Assembly: GCF_019139535.1 (NCBI RefSeq)
Contig: NZ_CP077073.1
Location: 1,433,501-1,497,500, forward strand
Direction: 5' to 3'
DNA: 64,000 bases
Origin: Pseudomonas muyukensis
Lineage (GTDB): Bacteria > Pseudomonadota > Gammaproteobacteria > Pseudomonadales > Pseudomonadaceae
Positions within the stretch are counted from its first letter, which is position 1, and every line of letters begins with the position of its first letter. Both the position numbers and the translations under genes were made by a program. Shown one piece after another: positions 62,365 through 64,000 of the stretch. The notes beneath the pieces are model-generated. The model was given only the letters and a program-made list of their open reading frames with translations. It was not told the origin of the DNA and made no database searches.

Positions 62365-63378
62365 ATGCTCATCAAGCTTCCCCGATCTTCCGACTGCAAC
62401 GCGTCGCAGGTCACCCCCGAAGATATCTACCTTTCCCGTCGTCGTGTGTTGGGCGCAAGCCTGGCAGGCCTGGCCGTGGGCGCCTTGCCGCGCCTGGGTA
62501 TGGCCGCCGAGCCGTCGCGCTATGCCGATGCCGTGGCCGGCAGCCCGCCCGCCTGGTTCGGCGACAAGCTGGCCGCCACCCGCTGGCAGGCGATGACAGT
62601 GCCGGGGGAGGCGATCACGCCGTTCAAGGACGCCACCCACTACAACAACTTCTATGAGTTCGGCCCCGACAAGGGTGACCCGGCAGCCAATGCCGGCAGC
62701 CTGCGGACCGAGCCGTGGAGCCTGGTCGTCGATGGTGAGGTGGCCAAGCCTGGTCGCTATGCGCTGGAGGACTTCGTCAAACCCTACCAGCTCGAGGAGC
62801 GTATCTATCGGTTGCGCTGTGTCGAGGCCTGGTCGATGGTCATTCCCTGGCTGGGTTTTCCGCTGGCCGAGGTGCTCAAGCAGGTCGAGCCGACCTCCAA
62901 GGCGCGTTATGTTCGTTTCGAAACCCTGCAGGACCCCCAAAGCATGCCCGGCCAGCGCTCCGGCTTCGCCCTGATCGACTGGCCTTATGTAGAGGGATTG
63001 CGCCTGGATGAAGCGATGAACCCGCTGGCGATCCTGGCGGTGGGTATGTATGGCCGCGAGCTGGCCAACCAGAACGGCGCGCCGCTGCGGCTTGTGGTGC
63101 CGTGGAAGTATGGCTTCAAGAGTATCAAGTCGATCGTGCGCATCAGTTTGGTAGCGCAGCAGCCGCAGACCACCTGGCAAGGGCTGGCGCCCGAGGAGTA
63201 TGGCTTTTATGCCAACGTCAACCCGACGGTCGACCACCCGCGCTGGACCCAGGCGCGGGAGCGACGTCTGCCCAGCGGGCTGTTCAGTCCCAACGTGCGC
63301 GATACCTTGATGTTCAACGGTTACGCCGATGAAGTGGCGTCGTTGTACGGCGGGCTCGATCTGCGGAAGAACTATTGA
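62365..63378 (+). CDS. msrP: Protein-methionine-sulfoxide reductase catalytic subunit MsrP
   Basis: MsrP (337 residues) repairs oxidised methionine in periplasmic proteins using a molybdenum cofactor. A twin-arginine signal is visible ([21 protein letters not shown], about 24-45, with SRRRVLG). The molybdenum ligand Cys152 lies in [15 protein letters not shown], and [13 protein letters not shown] and the [16 protein letters not shown] stretch are conserved. It is exported folded by Tat. The ATG ([11 protein letters not shown]) has GGAG close upstream. The stop overlaps the msrQ start (TGATG). Confidence 0.96.
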   Translation: MLIKLPRSSDCNASQVTPEDIYLSRRRVLGASLAGLAVGALPRLGMAAEPSRYADAVAGSPPAWFGDKLAATRWQAMTVPGEAITPFKDATHYNNFYEFGPDKGDPAANAGSLRTEPWSLVVDGEVAKPGRYALEDFVKPYQLEERIYRLRCVEAWSMVIPWLGFPLAEVLKQVEPTSKARYVRFETLQDPQSMPGQRSGFALIDWPYVEGLRLDEAMNPLAILAVGMYGRELANQNGAPLRLVVPWKYGFKSIKSIVRISLVAQQPQTTWQGLAPEEYGFYANVNPTVDHPRWTQARERRLPSGLFSPNVRDTLMFNGYADEVASLYGGLDLRKNY

Positions 63379-63983
63379 TGCGCTATCCCGGGTTTCGCTT
63401 GGCTATCTTCATTGCCGGTTGCCTGTTTCCGCTGTGGTGGCTGTATGAGGCACTGACGGGGCAGCTCGATCCGGACCCGGGCAAGATCCTCATGGACCGG
63501 CTCGGGCTGGGGGCGCTGGTGTTCTTGTTGATTACCCTGGGTATGACGCCATTGCAGCGGTTCAGTGGTTGGTCGGGGTGGATCGTGGTGCGCCGGCAAC
63601 TGGGGTTGTGGTGCTTTGCTTATATAGTGCTGCACTTGATGGCGTACCTGGTGTTCATCCTGGGGCTGGACTGGGGGCAGTTCGGCGTGGAGTTGCGCAA
63701 GCGGCCGTACATTATTGTTGGTGCGCTGGGGTTTGTTGGGTTGCTGGCGTTGGCGGTTACCTCCAACCGTTATAGCCAGAAGCGGTTGGGCGCGCGGTGG
63801 AAGAGGCTGCATCGGCTGGTGTATGTGATTTTGGGGTTGGGGTTGCTGCATTTTTTGTGGATTGTGCGTTCGGATTTGCGTGAATGGGCGATTTATGCGG
63901 CGGTGGGTGGGGTGTTGATGGTGTTGCGGGTGCCGGTGGTGGTGCGTTGGGTTGGGCGGCGGGGGAGGAGTGGATCGGGGTGA
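63378..63983 (+). CDS. msrQ: Heme-binding quinol-linked subunit MsrQ
   Basis: MsrQ (201 residues) is the membrane b-type cytochrome that passes electrons from the quinone pool or flavin reductase to MsrP. It has about six membrane helices ([21 protein letters not shown] first) and the heme His residues in VLHLMAYL and [21 protein letters not shown]. The ATG overlaps the msrP stop; an alternative TTG one codon earlier is less likely. The last 130 codons are strikingly rich in G and T (many TTG, GTG, GGG). It ends 17 bases before the window edge. Confidence 0.93.
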   Translation: MRYPGFRLAIFIAGCLFPLWWLYEALTGQLDPDPGKILMDRLGLGALVFLLITLGMTPLQRFSGWSGWIVVRRQLGLWCFAYIVLHLMAYLVFILGLDWGQFGVELRKRPYIIVGALGFVGLLALAVTSNRYSQKRLGARWKRLHRLVYVILGLGLLHFLWIVRSDLREWAIYAAVGGVLMVLRVPVVVRWVGRRGRSGSG

Positions 63984-64000
63984 TGGGGGGTGGAGGTTGT

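Overview
The window is chromosomal core sequence from a fluorescent Pseudomonas, most likely of the P. putida group. The evidence is the high GC content with G/C-ending codons, the gene order (carAB-greA, ftsH-folP-glmM-tpiA-secG, the tRNA-fMet/rimP-nusA-infB operon, cbrXAB-crcZ, a heme ABC transporter next to PrrF, ilvIHC-pssA-msrPQ), which follows the known P. aeruginosa order with local gains and losses, and several families of putida-type REP elements at gene ends. I saw no insertion sequence, prophage, integron or CRISPR array.

Layout. Positions 1-7245: the dnaJ end, dapB (lysine/DAP synthesis), carA-carB-greA, a DUF4149 membrane protein and yhbY. 7348-13521: rlmE, ftsH, folP, glmM, tpiA and secG. 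13543-22710: tRNA-Leu(GAG) and initiator tRNA-fMet, then the translation/RNA block rimP-nusA-infB-rbfA-truB-rpsO-pnp. 23030-30132: an accessory-looking stretch with a BON protein behind a sigma54-type promoter, a divergent monooxygenase/VOC pair around a GntR-like palindrome, a DUF748 AsmA-like protein, an MpaB-type oxygenase, and a monooxygenase/quinone-oxidoreductase pair beside an ArsR regulator with three matching operators. 30180-37953 (minus strand): acs, pgi, panC, panB, folK and pcnB.

38072-43280 is the carbon catabolite control locus on the minus strand. It has the 58-residue cbrX, the sensor kinase cbrA, the sigma54 activator cbrB, and the Hfq/Crc-titrating small RNA CrcZ with its own sigma54 promoter and an exact TGTTAC-N14-GTAACA CbrB palindrome. 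43742-47581 holds gluQ, dksA, an aminotransferase, sfsA and a Rieske protein. 47639-51480 is an iron/heme region: a Fur-box-like site, heme ABC genes (hmuTUV type), a ChaN-family lipoprotein, and the Fur-type iron-responsive small RNA PrrF on the opposite strand.

51508-63983: a TfoX C-domain protein, a pentapeptide protein, a kinase-like bifunctional protein, mrcB (PBP1b) with a likely LpoP activator and yqcC, the branched-chain amino-acid genes ilvI-ilvH-ilvC, pssA, and the periplasmic methionine sulfoxide repair pair msrP-msrQ. Most of the window is housekeeping. The points most worth a second look are regulatory: the ArsR operator set, the sigma54 promoter of the BON gene, the CrcZ and PrrF RNAs, and several inverted repeats that overlap promoters or ribosome binding sites.
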